The notes below the pieces were generated by a model. The model was not told the origin of the DNA. It saw nothing but the letters and a program-made list of their open reading frames with translations, and searched no databases. From the NCBI GenBank assembly GCA_900553985.1, contig USFW01000004.1:1-64000 (forward strand): a stretch of DNA of 64,000 nt. The letters run 5' to 3'. The DNA is from an uncultured Clostridium sp. Lineage in GTDB: Bacteria > Bacillota > Clostridia > TANB77 > CAG-508. The position numbers were made by a program, and so were the translations under genes. Positions 44,091 through 53,367 of this stretch are shown piece by piece. Within the stretch, counting starts at the first letter, position 1. The number at the start of each line of letters is the position of its first letter.

Positions 44091-45452
44091 TTATTTATAG
44101 TCTTTTCCTAATATTATTGTAATATCTACCTTACTTGAATTCACTTCGCTGTCTGATATTGTTCCTACTCCTATTGTAGTTTTTATATCTTGCATTGTGC
44201 TTTCTTGAATTTCTTTTTTGTTTATTATTGTTGTTTTGCTGGTAGCGTTTGTAGTTCCTGTTTTTGTTACATTGTATCCTTTATTTTTTAGTTTATCTAT
44301 TGCATTTTGTAGCGTTTTACTATTTCCACTTCCATTTAATATTTCTATTTTTATTTCTGCTTTTGTTTTTTGTTTTGTCTTAGTAGTATTTGTTGATACA
44401 TTTGTTGTATTATCTCCTGTATTATTTATCGCTGTGTTTTCTCCTTCTTGTTCTTCTTTATAGAATAATTCTTGCATTAATGTTTGCGTTTCTTCTTTAT
44501 CTACAACAAATATGCTTACATTGTTTGTTTTTCTTAGGTCAGGAACACTTCCTGGTAATGATGCTGTTTTTAAGTTTTGTGTATTAAATTCTACTGCATA
44601 TGGTAAGTAGTCTTTTAGTGTTTTAAAGTCTATATTTGTTATTAAGTTTCTATTTGCAACATCTAATATAGCTCCTAATTTTGTTATATTTTCTAGTTTT
44701 ACTGTTTGAGATATTACTGCTGTGATAAATTCTCTTTGTGTTCTCATTCTTCCTATATCATTGTCTCCATATTCACTTGGATAGCTTGTTCCATTGTTAT
44801 TATGTCTAAATCTTAATAAGTGTTCTGCTTTTTTTCCATCTATTTGTTGTACTCCTGCTTTTAGATGTATATGTAAATCTTGTGTTACATCATCATAATC
44901 CATATTTATTGGAACATTGTATTCTATCGGACCTATTGCATTTACTAATTCTATTAATGCTTCTGTTTTTATTATTGCATAATATTTTATATCTAATCCT
45001 GTTAGATTATTAACTGCATCTAAAGTTTCTTGAGGATCTCCACTTACATTATATAAAGCATTTATCTTTTTTGCAGCTGTCGCTTTTTTCGTATTTGTTC
45101 CTGTATATGAATCTCTTGGTACAGATATTAAGACTGCTTCTTGTTTATTTGGATCATATGATGCTACCATTATTGTGTCTGTCAAGTTTACTCCTGCTTG
45201 ATCAGTACTTACCCCCATAAGTAGTACCTGAAATGTTCCCAAGTTCTTTTTGGTATTTTCATCATGTCCTGCTACTGTTGCCAGCATTCCTCCTAATCCA
45301 CCACCATTTTTATACGTTTTATATGCAAATACTCCTCCTAGAATTATTAATACTAATAATATTGCTAATAAAATTATTCTTAATTTTTTATTTTTCTTCT
45401 TTGGTTTTTTATTTTTTATATTTTTACTTTTGTTTTCGCTTTTCTTATTCAA
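44091..45452 (-). CDS. LytR-CpsA-Psr (LCP) family phosphotransferase
   Basis: Attaches polyisoprenyl-linked polymers (wall teichoic acid or polysaccharide) to peptidoglycan; 453 residues. A basic N-terminus and transmembrane helix (LRIILLAILLVLIILGGVFA) precede the LCP domain at about 75-300: DTIMVASYDPNKQEAVLISV, PRDSYTG, KINALYNVSGDPQETLDAVN, and RMRTQREFITAVI; the Arg/Asp residues for pyrophosphate binding are present. A LytR_C domain is at about 365-450 (EILNGSGNSKTLQNAIDKLK). Two 11-nt direct repeats (CCCCAAAATCA) lie just beyond its stop. Confidence 0.93.
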   Translation of the reverse strand: MNKKSENKSKNIKNKKPKKKNKKLRIILLAILLVLIILGGVFAYKTYKNGGGLGGMLATVAGHDENTKKNLGTFQVLLMGVSTDQAGVNLTDTIMVASYDPNKQEAVLISVPRDSYTGTNTKKATAAKKINALYNVSGDPQETLDAVNNLTGLDIKYYAIIKTEALIELVNAIGPIEYNVPINMDYDDVTQDLHIHLKAGVQQIDGKKAEHLLRFRHNNNGTSYPSEYGDNDIGRMRTQREFITAVISQTVKLENITKLGAILDVANRNLITNIDFKTLKDYLPYAVEFNTQNLKTASLPGSVPDLRKTNNVSIFVVDKEETQTLMQELFYKEEQEGENTAINNTGDNTTNVSTNTTKTKQKTKAEIKIEILNGSGNSKTLQNAIDKLKNKGYNVTKTGTTNATSKTTIINKKEIQESTMQDIKTTIGVGTISDSEVNSSKVDITIILGKDYK

Positions 45453-45675
45453 TATAATCCACTCCTAAAATTCTTGGTAATAGTATAGCAAATGTGAAGT
45501 CAAAAATCAACATTTCTCTACTAATTTAATTATATTTTGTCTAACTTTCTGATGTTTATTTTTTATGTTTTCATATATATAAATTAATTATTTCATTTAG
45601 TAAAATATTTTAACTAATAATAATTTTATAATAAATTCTTTAAGTTTTATTCTTCAAATATTCAAATAAAATTCA

Positions 45676-46875
45676 CTAGTTTACAATCTTTTGAGTAATC
45701 ATTGGGGTACTTTCAGTGATTCTTTCAAATGTATATCCATTAGCTTTTCCATATTTAATAATATCCCTTAATGCATTTAATGTTTTAGTGTTTCCAGAGA
45801 AATCGTGCATTAGAACTATGTTATTTCTATTTTTTCTTATTCCCTTAGTTACATTGTTGTAAACTGCTTCTTTAGTTTTTACATCTCCTGAATCTCCTGA
45901 TGCTACATTCCAATCATAGTATTTGTATCCTTTTTCTAGTAAGTTTACTGCCAAATTTGTCATTATTCCTGGATTAAATTTACTAACTGTATTAGAACTT
46001 CCTCCTGGAAATCTAATAAGTTTTGTATCTATTCCCGTGCTTTCTTTTACTTTTTTATTTAAGTTAATAAAGTTATTTAATCCATTTTCTAATGAACCAT
46101 ATATTTCTTTATAATTATGTGACACTCCATGTAGTCCTATTGAGTGTCCTTCATTTGCTTCTCTTTTTACTAATTCTTCTTTTTTACTATTATAATCTAA
46201 TATAAAGAATGTAGCTTTTACATTTTCTTCTTTTAAAATATCTAAAATATGTGGGGTGATGTCTAGGCTTGGCCCATCATCAAAAGTTAAATAAATTACA
46301 TTTTCATTTTGCTGAGTTTTATTTTTTATTAATACTCTTTCATTTTTTGTCTCATTTCCAGAAGAATCTTTTACTTTATATGTTATTTTATATTCATCTT
46401 CATTTATATCTTCTTTTTGAGTTGTAACATTATTTGTAATATCTCCATCATAATTGTCTTTTGCTATATATCCTATTTCTTCATATTCAGTATTTTCTTT
46501 TAGATTGATGATTTTATTTCCTTTAAGTTCCAAGCTTGGTGCAATATTATCTTTTACTTCTACATTTCTAGTTGCATATGGTTTATTATTTATGCAATAA
46601 TCTATACTATATTTTCCAACTTTTGACGTATCAACTTTACCTTTTACTTGGATTTTATTATTTATTTCTCTTTTGTGTACTGTCGCATTTGCTCCTAATT
46701 CTTTATATTCACTTCCAAGTGTTAATGAAATATTACTGTCTCCAATTAGTTTAACTTGTGGCTTCTCCACAAAATAGCAAATTGATTTTATAACTACTAT
46801 TATTAGTATTGCAATTATTCCTACAAAAATTACTTTTTTCTTGTTTATCTTTTTTATATTTTTTACTTCATTCAT
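45676..46875 (-). CDS. Membrane-anchored polysaccharide deacetylase with Ig-like domains (PdaV-like)
   Basis: 399 residues. A transmembrane segment at 14-31, two DUF5011-type Ig-like domains at about 38-185 (NISLTLGSEYKELGANATVH, then APSLELKGNKIINLKENTEY), and a NodB deacetylase domain at about 190-385. Motifs: VIYLTFDDGPSLDITPHILD (metal and base Asp), GHSIGLHGVSHNY (two His), IRFPGGSS, DWNVASGDSGD and VLMHDFSGN. All catalytic residues look intact. It lies 14 bp after rsiV in the sigV-rsiV operon, the position of pdaV in Clostridioides difficile, where it deacetylates peptidoglycan and gives lysozyme resistance. Confidence 0.92.
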   Translation of the reverse strand: MNEVKNIKKINKKKVIFVGIIAILIIVVIKSICYFVEKPQVKLIGDSNISLTLGSEYKELGANATVHKREINNKIQVKGKVDTSKVGKYSIDYCINNKPYATRNVEVKDNIAPSLELKGNKIINLKENTEYEEIGYIAKDNYDGDITNNVTTQKEDINEDEYKITYKVKDSSGNETKNERVLIKNKTQQNENVIYLTFDDGPSLDITPHILDILKEENVKATFFILDYNSKKEELVKREANEGHSIGLHGVSHNYKEIYGSLENGLNNFINLNKKVKESTGIDTKLIRFPGGSSNTVSKFNPGIMTNLAVNLLEKGYKYYDWNVASGDSGDVKTKEAVYNNVTKGIRKNRNNIVLMHDFSGNTKTLNALRDIIKYGKANGYTFERITESTPMITQKIVN

Positions 46876-46889
46876 AGTATATCTCTTTT

Positions 46890-47798
46890 CTATTTTAATA
46901 TTTCAAATTCTGGTGTTCCCATATATCCAGCTGCTATTGAATATTTGTCAAAGATAATTACTGGATTACCGTCTTTATTTATATAAAATGATTGATTTTC
47001 AGATATTCCATGAAAATAATTATCTTCTCCTCTTATATATTCATCATCTGCATGAAAATATCTTATATTTTTATCACTTTTTTCTTGTTCTTCAATTTGT
47101 TTGTAAACTTGTTTATCTACAATTTTTTTATAATCTTTTCCTAATATATCTTCTAATTTAATTTCTTTTTCTGTTTCTAAATTATAATTATATGTGTATA
47201 TATCTTTACTACTTGTATTTAATCCTTCTTCCTTAATTAAAATAAATGATAATATATTATCTTTATTATGTTTTACTTCATAGTCAATTCTTATATGATA
47301 TTTTCCATATATTGATCCATTAATGTTGCTTTTTCCTATTTCTTCTGCTATTTGATTTGCAGATTTTTCTGTTTCATTTAATAAATCAACAATTTTTTGT
47401 GCAATTTTATTATTTATCTTATTTTGCATAATCGAATTATCCAATTGTGTTACTTCTGGTATTTTTATATCTCTTTGAGAAATTTCTGTTTCATCATGAT
47501 AATCTGCCCATGTTAAAATTTCAGCAACTTTTCCTATTATAGGTATGTTTTTTGCCTCTTGAGCAAATGTGACATTTGTATTTAATAATACTATAAATAA
47601 GAAACAAAATGACATTGCAGTTGATAATATAATTTTACTTTGTTTTATTAATAACTTTTTATTTATTCCCTCTAATATGTTTTTATTATTATTTATTTTA
47701 TTGTTTTCATGTTCATGAATTATGTTACTTATCTTCTGATTTAGCTCTTTGGGTATTTTAGTCGATTTATAAAAATTTTTTGCTTTCTTAAAATTCAT
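46890..47798 (-). CDS. rsiV: RsiV-like anti-sigma factor (DUF3298/DUF4163)
   Basis: 302 residues. A cytoplasmic N-terminus (sigma-binding), a transmembrane helix at about 57-78 (IILSTAMSFCFLFIVLLNTN), then an extracellular DUF4163/DUF3298 domain (ISQRDIKIPEVTQLDNSIMQ, then YTYNYNLETEKEIKLEDILG). In B. subtilis and C. difficile RsiV binds lysozyme directly and is then cleaved, freeing SigV. The gene overlaps the sigma factor by one base (TAATG), so it is translationally coupled. An FAQEA segment after the helix could be the signal-peptidase site needed for activation. Confidence 0.88.
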   Translation of the reverse strand: MNFKKAKNFYKSTKIPKELNQKISNIIHEHENNKINNNKNILEGINKKLLIKQSKIILSTAMSFCFLFIVLLNTNVTFAQEAKNIPIIGKVAEILTWADYHDETEISQRDIKIPEVTQLDNSIMQNKINNKIAQKIVDLLNETEKSANQIAEEIGKSNINGSIYGKYHIRIDYEVKHNKDNILSFILIKEEGLNTSSKDIYTYNYNLETEKEIKLEDILGKDYKKIVDKQVYKQIEEQEKSDKNIRYFHADDEYIRGEDNYFHGISENQSFYINKDGNPVIIFDKYSIAAGYMGTPEFEILK

Positions 47799-48301
47799 TA
47801 TAATTCGTCCTTTCCTATTTTTATTTTTAATTCGTTTAAAGCCTTATATAGTCTTGTTTTTACTGTACTTAAATTAGAATTTGTAATTTTAGAAATTTCA
47901 GCTAAACTTTTATCTTCGAAAAATCTTAAAATGATAACAGTTTTTAATTTTGGTTGTAGGCTATCTATTGCTTTATATAAGTCCATTACATCTGTTACAT
48001 CTTTATTTTCAAAATCTTCTGAAAAAATCTCATAATCTTGAATATTAAATATTGGTTCTTTCTTTTGCTTTTTTAAATATTTTAAACTTTCATTTATTGC
48101 TATTCTATATATCCAAGTTTCAAGATACTTTTCTTCTCTTAATTTCTCAAGATTATCTAAAGCTTTTAGTATAGTATTTTGTATTACATCTAAAGATTGT
48201 TCTTCGTCTTTAATATAACTAAATACTAGCCTATAAAGCTTTTCTTGATTTTTATTTATATATTGTATTATTAGCTGATTTCTTTCATCTAAATTTTTCA
48301 A
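47798..48301 (-). CDS. sigV: ECF sigma factor, SigV-like
   Basis: An extracytoplasmic-function sigma factor of 167 residues. Region 2 is at about 15-80 (YRLVFSYIKDEEQSLDVIQN ending in TILKAL, with the WIYRIAINESLKYLKK segment) and region 4 at about 110-160 (SLQPKLKTVIILRFFEDKSL, then SNLSTVKTRLYKALNELK). The start is TTG with GGAG seven bases upstream. It heads the operon with rsiV and the deacetylase. An AAACTTTT sequence about 55 bp upstream could be a SigV-type -35 for self-activation, but the -10 is unclear. Confidence 0.9.
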   Translation of the reverse strand: MKNLDERNQLIIQYINKNQEKLYRLVFSYIKDEEQSLDVIQNTILKALDNLEKLREEKYLETWIYRIAINESLKYLKKQKKEPIFNIQDYEIFSEDFENKDVTDVMDLYKAIDSLQPKLKTVIILRFFEDKSLAEISKITNSNLSTVKTRLYKALNELKIKIGKDEL

Positions 48302-48409
48302 GTTCTTCTCCTCTTTCTTTGGCTTACATTTATTAGATATTTTTCTTTATAAAAAAGTTTGTTTTTTCATATTTTTTATTTATTATAATTCAATATTATA
48401 AATATTCAT

Positions 48410-48462
48410 ATAATTATCAACTATTTTCAGCGACTAATTTGTAAAAACTATTATATAGTAAC
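48410..48462. repeat. Hairpin-family right-end fragment (copy D)
   Basis: The segment ATAATTATCAACTATTTTCA followed by GCGACTAATTTGTAAAAAC and ending ATATAGTAAC matches the right half of copy C almost base for base; the left half is absent. It sits in the divergent promoter region between sigV and the deaminase gene. Confidence 0.65.
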
Positions 48463-48560
48463 ACAAATTCTCTAAAATGTTTACATAAATATTGAATTAT
48501 TTTACTTTTTATGGTACAATATTGAGTAATTACTTAAATTTATAATTGGAGGAAATATAA

Positions 48561-51068
48561 ATGAAAGATTTAAAATTTTTAAATAAGTTTTATTTAGACA
48601 AAGAAAAAGATATAATAATAAATTTGTACAAATCAAGTGAAGATGAAATAACATATATTTTAGAAACTCCAAATCATAATACCGGAAATTTAATTACTAA
48701 TTTAGCAAAAATTTGTAACGTAGAAACTATTAAAAACGAAAATGATATGAAAATAATAACAGGAACTATCCCTGCAAGTATAAATGGTGATAATGAAATA
48801 GTTTACATTTTTAGACTTGGTGGTTTTAAAATTGCTAACATTTATGAAAATGGAAAAATAGAAATAAAAGCTAAAATTCCAGCAATCACAAAAACTCTTA
48901 TGTCTCAAACTAAAGAATATAATTTGCCTATAGAAAAAACCATTATTAAATCATATATCTTGAAAAAATCAAAATTTAGAACAGATTTACATACACATAT
49001 GAATGCAAATCTATCTCCAGATTGCTTGATTGCTTTAGGCATAAGTAATCAAATTAGATATCCTTTATACTATATTAAAAAACTAAATTTAATAATGTCT
49101 AAAAAACAAGAAGTTGAAATCGCAAAACAAAGAGAGTTTGTTAAAGAACAATTTAAAGATTCTGAGTTAAAAGGCAAATATTTAACAAGAAAAATTGATG
49201 ATAATACTTTTATTAATTTTGCCGATTTTATATTAAATAACTTAGAAAATGCTAATTACAATATTTCAAAAATAAGAACAAGTTTAGCTATTTTAAAAGA
49301 TGGTCAAGCTGTATTTACTAATTTAGAAAAATTATACATATACAGATATGTTTTTGCAAGAGGTGTTGAAAGTGACACTAAAATATTATTAAATGAAAAT
49401 TATATAAATAAAATTCCTGAACAAGATATAAAAAATATGGTTATTCAAATGTTAAAAGATAAAGGGGAAAACAATAAATATGCAAAAAATAATTTCTTTC
49501 AAAACAAGTTATTATGGATTGCTAGAGAATATCAGAAACAAGGAATAAAATATGTAGAAGTAGCAGATACCAATCTTACCAAAAAAGGAGAACCTGCAAT
49601 AAAATTACTAGAAGATGTTCATGAGATAATGCCTAAAATTGAAGAAGAAACTGGTGTAAAAATTAGATTTTTATTTGCAATTAGACGAATTCCATTAACT
49701 ATTATTAAAGATCAAAAAACAAGCTTAAATTACTTAAGAGAAAATTTAGATGTTATGAAAGCTGTTGCTAAAAGTCCATATGTTGTTGGTAGTGATTTTA
49801 TTGGTGAAGAAATAAATGATATAAGTGAATTACAACCAGCTATTAATGAAATTGTGAGATATGTAGTTGAAGAAGATAATGGATTTACAATAAGAATACA
49901 TGCTGGTGAAAATGATAGCTTAAGAGATAATGTAGAAAAATCAATTGATTGTATTAAGGCTTCTTTAAAACCTGGAGAAAAAATGCCAAAATTTAGATTA
50001 GGTCATGGTTTATACACAGCAGATTTAAAAACAGAAAAAGGTAAAAACTTAATCAAAAAAATGCAAGAAACTGGAGCTATTCTTGAGTTCCAATTAACAT
50101 CAAACGTTAGATTAAATAATTTAAGTGATTTATCAAAACATCCTTTAAAAACATATTTAGAAAATAATATCAAATGTATCCAAGGTACTGATGGTTGTGG
50201 ATTTTATGGTACAGATACAATTGATGAACAATTAGCATTACAAAATTTATTAAACTTAAATGATCAAGATTTCCTAAAAATGCGTGAAGTTGAAGATCAA
50301 TTAATAAGTGATAGCGACAAATATTTTGAGGAAAAAAGCAAAAAATTTGAAGAATTTTTAAATGGAAGAACTTTAAGAGAAGCTATATTAGAAGAAGAAT
50401 TGTTAAATGAAGAAAAAAGCAAAGATAATAATATGGATTTGAGAATTCGTAAAGGTGTTTTCTCAAAAGAAATTCTAAAAAGCAAAATAAAAGAATTGCC
50501 AACAGATAAGATTCCAATAATAATTGCTGGTGGTAGCTTTAATGGTCAAAATAGAGAAACTCTCTTAACAGAAGAAGGTCAAAAAATGCTTGAAGAGTTA
50601 ATTAAGAAAATTAATAATGAAAAAGCTTATTTTGTAATAGGTCATAAAATGGAAGGCTTTGAAAAAGCTCTTGTAGATATTTCAAAAAAATTAAATAAAA
50701 AATTTGAAATCGATGCTATTGTTCCAAAGATGATGTCTGAAGAAAATGGACAAAAACTTATAAATGAAAATATTGATAAAATTCGTATTTCAACAGAAAA
50801 TGAAGATTCTGGAATATATAAAAGCTTTAATTATGAAATTTTTGAAAGAAGAAGTTCTGTGGTAGTTGCTTTTGATGGAAATTCTCCAGTTTCTAATCTT
50901 GTTCAAGAAGCTAAAAATGGTAAAGGAAAATCTAAAATATATGTTAATGCCCAAAACACTTCATTATATGAGAAAGCAAAATCTTTAACAGGTTATGTTG
51001 TTCCTTTTAATAGTGGTGACAATATAGTTGATAGAATTTTACAAGAAAATCCTGAAATAGCAGAATAA
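48561..51068 (+). CDS. Adenosine deaminase-like hydrolase with C-terminal SLOG-like domain
   Basis: 835 residues, more than twice a normal adenosine deaminase. Residues 1-140 are an unrecognised domain. The amidohydrolase part spans about 140-610 with all zinc-site motifs: FRTDLHTHMNANLSPD (HxH), RIHAGENDSLRD (HAGE, catalytic Glu), RLGHGLY and IQGTDGCGFYGT (Asp). It carries large insertions. Residues about 645-830 look like a Rossmann SLOG-type nucleotide-binding domain: PIIIAGGSFNGQNRETLLTE, AYFVIGHKMEGFEKALVDIS, SVVVAFDGNSPVSNLV. The fusion suggests a purine deaminase regulated by, or acting with, a nucleotide sensor. Strong GGAGG and own terminator; not paired with an RdrA-like ATPase. Confidence 0.82.
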   Translation: MKDLKFLNKFYLDKEKDIIINLYKSSEDEITYILETPNHNTGNLITNLAKICNVETIKNENDMKIITGTIPASINGDNEIVYIFRLGGFKIANIYENGKIEIKAKIPAITKTLMSQTKEYNLPIEKTIIKSYILKKSKFRTDLHTHMNANLSPDCLIALGISNQIRYPLYYIKKLNLIMSKKQEVEIAKQREFVKEQFKDSELKGKYLTRKIDDNTFINFADFILNNLENANYNISKIRTSLAILKDGQAVFTNLEKLYIYRYVFARGVESDTKILLNENYINKIPEQDIKNMVIQMLKDKGENNKYAKNNFFQNKLLWIAREYQKQGIKYVEVADTNLTKKGEPAIKLLEDVHEIMPKIEEETGVKIRFLFAIRRIPLTIIKDQKTSLNYLRENLDVMKAVAKSPYVVGSDFIGEEINDISELQPAINEIVRYVVEEDNGFTIRIHAGENDSLRDNVEKSIDCIKASLKPGEKMPKFRLGHGLYTADLKTEKGKNLIKKMQETGAILEFQLTSNVRLNNLSDLSKHPLKTYLENNIKCIQGTDGCGFYGTDTIDEQLALQNLLNLNDQDFLKMREVEDQLISDSDKYFEEKSKKFEEFLNGRTLREAILEEELLNEEKSKDNNMDLRIRKGVFSKEILKSKIKELPTDKIPIIIAGGSFNGQNRETLLTEEGQKMLEELIKKINNEKAYFVIGHKMEGFEKALVDISKKLNKKFEIDAIVPKMMSEENGQKLINENIDKIRISTENEDSGIYKSFNYEIFERRSSVVVAFDGNSPVSNLVQEAKNGKGKSKIYVNAQNTSLYEKAKSLTGYVVPFNSGDNIVDRILQENPEIAE

Positions 51069-51127
51069 AAATAAAATATATTTTGTTTTATATATAATAA
51101 GAAATATCACAATTACTTATTGTATAC

Positions 51128-51214
51128 AAAAAAGAGCTAAATCCCAAAATATATTCAATTTTAAAAATAAAATTTCTAAATTATTGAATACATAAAGGTA
51201 ATAGCTCTTTTTTT
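51128..51214 (+). terminator. Long-looped terminator of the deaminase gene
   Basis: AAAAAAGAGCTA (51128-51139) pairs with TAGCTCTTTTTT (51202-51213); an inner ATTCAAT/ATTGAAT pair shortens the loop. Confidence 0.75.
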
Positions 51215-51269
51215 AGTGATTTTTTATTTTATTTAAATTATGTTATTGTATCTTTTGATACAACTTTTT

Positions 51270-51884
51270 CTAATTATTAAAAAATACATTTAATACATTA
51301 TTGTCACTCATTATATTTCCAATAGTAGATTCATCTACTGCTTTAACTACATTATTTTCTGGATTTATTTCTCCTACTAAATTTATAATTAGTAAAGCTA
51401 TATAAGTTATTAAAAGACCTCTTAATATTCCATATATCGCTCCACCAAGTTTGTTACATTGCTTTAGTATAGGCAATTTAGCAACAAAGTTTGCTAATGC
51501 TGTTACAAACCTTAATGCTAATCTTAGTCCAATATAAAGTAATAAAATTACTAATCCTTGAACTATACTGATTGATAAGTTTCTTGCTGTTTCTGGTAAC
51601 ATTCCTTCTTTGATTGTGTTTATTAATTCTGCTTCATTTTTGTCTTTGGCTAGTTCTGTTGCTTTTTCTAATATTGTATTTTCTATTGTTTCATCAATAC
51701 TAGTAGTATTAATTATAAAATTAGAAACTGGTTTGTAAATAAATATAATTACAACTATTGAAATTATTGTTGCACATAATTGTATAGATAAAGTTATTAA
51801 TCCCTTCCTATATGCTAAAAGTGCTGATAAAACTACAACTGCAACAATTACTATATCTACTATAAAATCCATTTCAAAATTCAT
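51270..51884 (-). CDS. CvpA-family membrane protein
   Basis: 204 residues with four hydrophobic segments at about 8-45 (two), 100-130 and 150-180. The start MDFIVDIVIVAVVVLSALLA followed by YRKGLITL is the CvpA signature (first helix with an acidic residue, then RKG). CVKs with LGGAIYGILRGLLITYIALL near the end are also typical. The family is linked to colicin V production in E. coli and to envelope stress; its biochemical role is not settled. No mutS2 or other usual neighbour is adjacent; the DUF5711 gene upstream is on the same strand. Confidence 0.85.
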   Translation of the reverse strand: MNFEMDFIVDIVIVAVVVLSALLAYRKGLITLSIQLCATIISIVVIIFIYKPVSNFIINTTSIDETIENTILEKATELAKDKNEAELINTIKEGMLPETARNLSISIVQGLVILLLYIGLRLALRFVTALANFVAKLPILKQCNKLGGAIYGILRGLLITYIALLIINLVGEINPENNVVKAVDESTIGNIMSDNNVLNVFFNN

Positions 51885-51989
51885 CCCTCTCTATTTCTAT
51901 TATATTTTTAGTTATTAAAATTTTACGAAAGCATTTTTTAATTTTATGTTCTCTCTTAGAATACTTCTAAAAAGTTTAATTCTACTTTG

Positions 51990-53168
51990 TTATAAATTAA
52001 CAATTTCAACCTTATCTCTATAAATTATTCCTGCTATATTATTTCCAACTGTTATATTGGTTATTTCTTGATTTGCAATATATCTTTTTACTAACCAACC
52101 GCCTGTATTTATAAATTCTATTTCAGTCCCCAAGTTTAATGCAATTATATCTCCTTCAGTATGAAACTCTTTAATTACTGTATTTACTGTATATTCTTTT
52201 GTCGATTTATTTTCTATGTTTACAATATTTACAACAGAATCTGCTGAGAAAATTCCAGATGATTTCTCTTCAATCGTAACTACATTGTTGTTTAATTCAA
52301 TAGATTCTAATGTAATTTTTTTGTCTTTATTTTCAAATAAAGTAGTTTCTGCATCATTTTCAATCATTGTGATTCCATCTGTATACATACAGATTAATTT
52401 ATTTTTATTTTGATAATTAACATTAGTTACTAGTCTGTTTGCTTCACTTGTATAATTTTTTTCTTCTGAATTTGCTGGATCTGTTTTTGCTTTTTCTATT
52501 GAGATAATTCTAATATTTGATTGTATAACAGTTCCAGAAGGATTTACTTCTGCTATCGCTAAATGTTTGTTATCATTTGATATACTAACATCTACTGCCA
52601 TAGTTGTTGATAAAAATCTTTTAAATAGTTCATTTCCTTTAGGATCAAAAACTTCGATTATACTTTTATAGCTCGTGTCTGAAATTATAACTGCAACATA
52701 TCCACTTTCATTTACATGGATTTGTGATATATTTCCTTCTATGCTATTTTCCCATATAACTTGCTTATCTTCTATTAAATAAACTTTTTGTCCTTTTGTT
52801 TCAGCAATTGCTAAGAATCTATTTGCTGAATTAAAAATCGGATTATTTATTTGAAGATCAATTTCAGTTTCTTTATTACCATTATTTCCATATATATTTA
52901 GTTTATTTTTATTTAATATCCCTATATATTTATTAAAAGCATATATATTTGAAGTTTGACCTGCATCTAATTCTATTACTGATACATTATTCTGTGTTAC
53001 TTGTTTTCTAAATATCTTTGTGTCAATCCATTCTCTTGCATCTTTGTTTGTAATATATAATGAAACTATAACTATTATTCCGATAACTAAAATTGAAATT
53101 AGTATTGAAATTAGTATTTTCTTTTTATTAATTTTGTTTTCAGTTGTTTCTTGCCAATAATCTTTCAT
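51990..53168 (-). CDS. DUF5711 membrane-anchored beta-propeller-like protein
   Basis: 392 residues. A cytoplasmic basic start, one transmembrane helix at about 18-43 (KKILISILISILVIGIIVIV), then an extracellular region of repeated beta blades (NRFLAIAETKGQKVYLIEDK, ESGYVAVIISDTSYKSIIEV, DNKHLAIAEVNPSGTVIQSN). This is the DUF5711 family of clostridia, structurally WD40-like. No enzyme motif; probably a scaffold or sensor at the envelope. It precedes the cvpA gene with a 105-bp gap. Confidence 0.8.
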   Translation of the reverse strand: MKDYWQETTENKINKKKILISILISILVIGIIVIVSLYITNKDAREWIDTKIFRKQVTQNNVSVIELDAGQTSNIYAFNKYIGILNKNKLNIYGNNGNKETEIDLQINNPIFNSANRFLAIAETKGQKVYLIEDKQVIWENSIEGNISQIHVNESGYVAVIISDTSYKSIIEVFDPKGNELFKRFLSTTMAVDVSISNDNKHLAIAEVNPSGTVIQSNIRIISIEKAKTDPANSEEKNYTSEANRLVTNVNYQNKNKLICMYTDGITMIENDAETTLFENKDKKITLESIELNNNVVTIEEKSSGIFSADSVVNIVNIENKSTKEYTVNTVIKEFHTEGDIIALNLGTEIEFINTGGWLVKRYIANQEITNITVGNNIAGIIYRDKVEIVNL

Positions 53169-53367
53169 ATCTTGTTTCTCCTTATCTTTCGCTGGTTATA
53201 TTCTACTATAATGTATTCAAAAAAGCAATATTTTTAAACTTTGCATTGAGTTTTTTTGTGTTATATAAATTATATAATCTTTTAAAATAACTTAATATAT
53301 ATTCTTGGTAAGTTTTCTGCCTTAAATAGATAATATAACTGTATACACTCTTTTTTTATTCTAACTT

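Noticed and set aside
48561..51068. RADAR (RdrB) defence deaminase
   Set aside because: There is no adjacent RdrA-like AAA+ ATPase, and the C-terminal domain looks SLOG-like; only the large size is shared.
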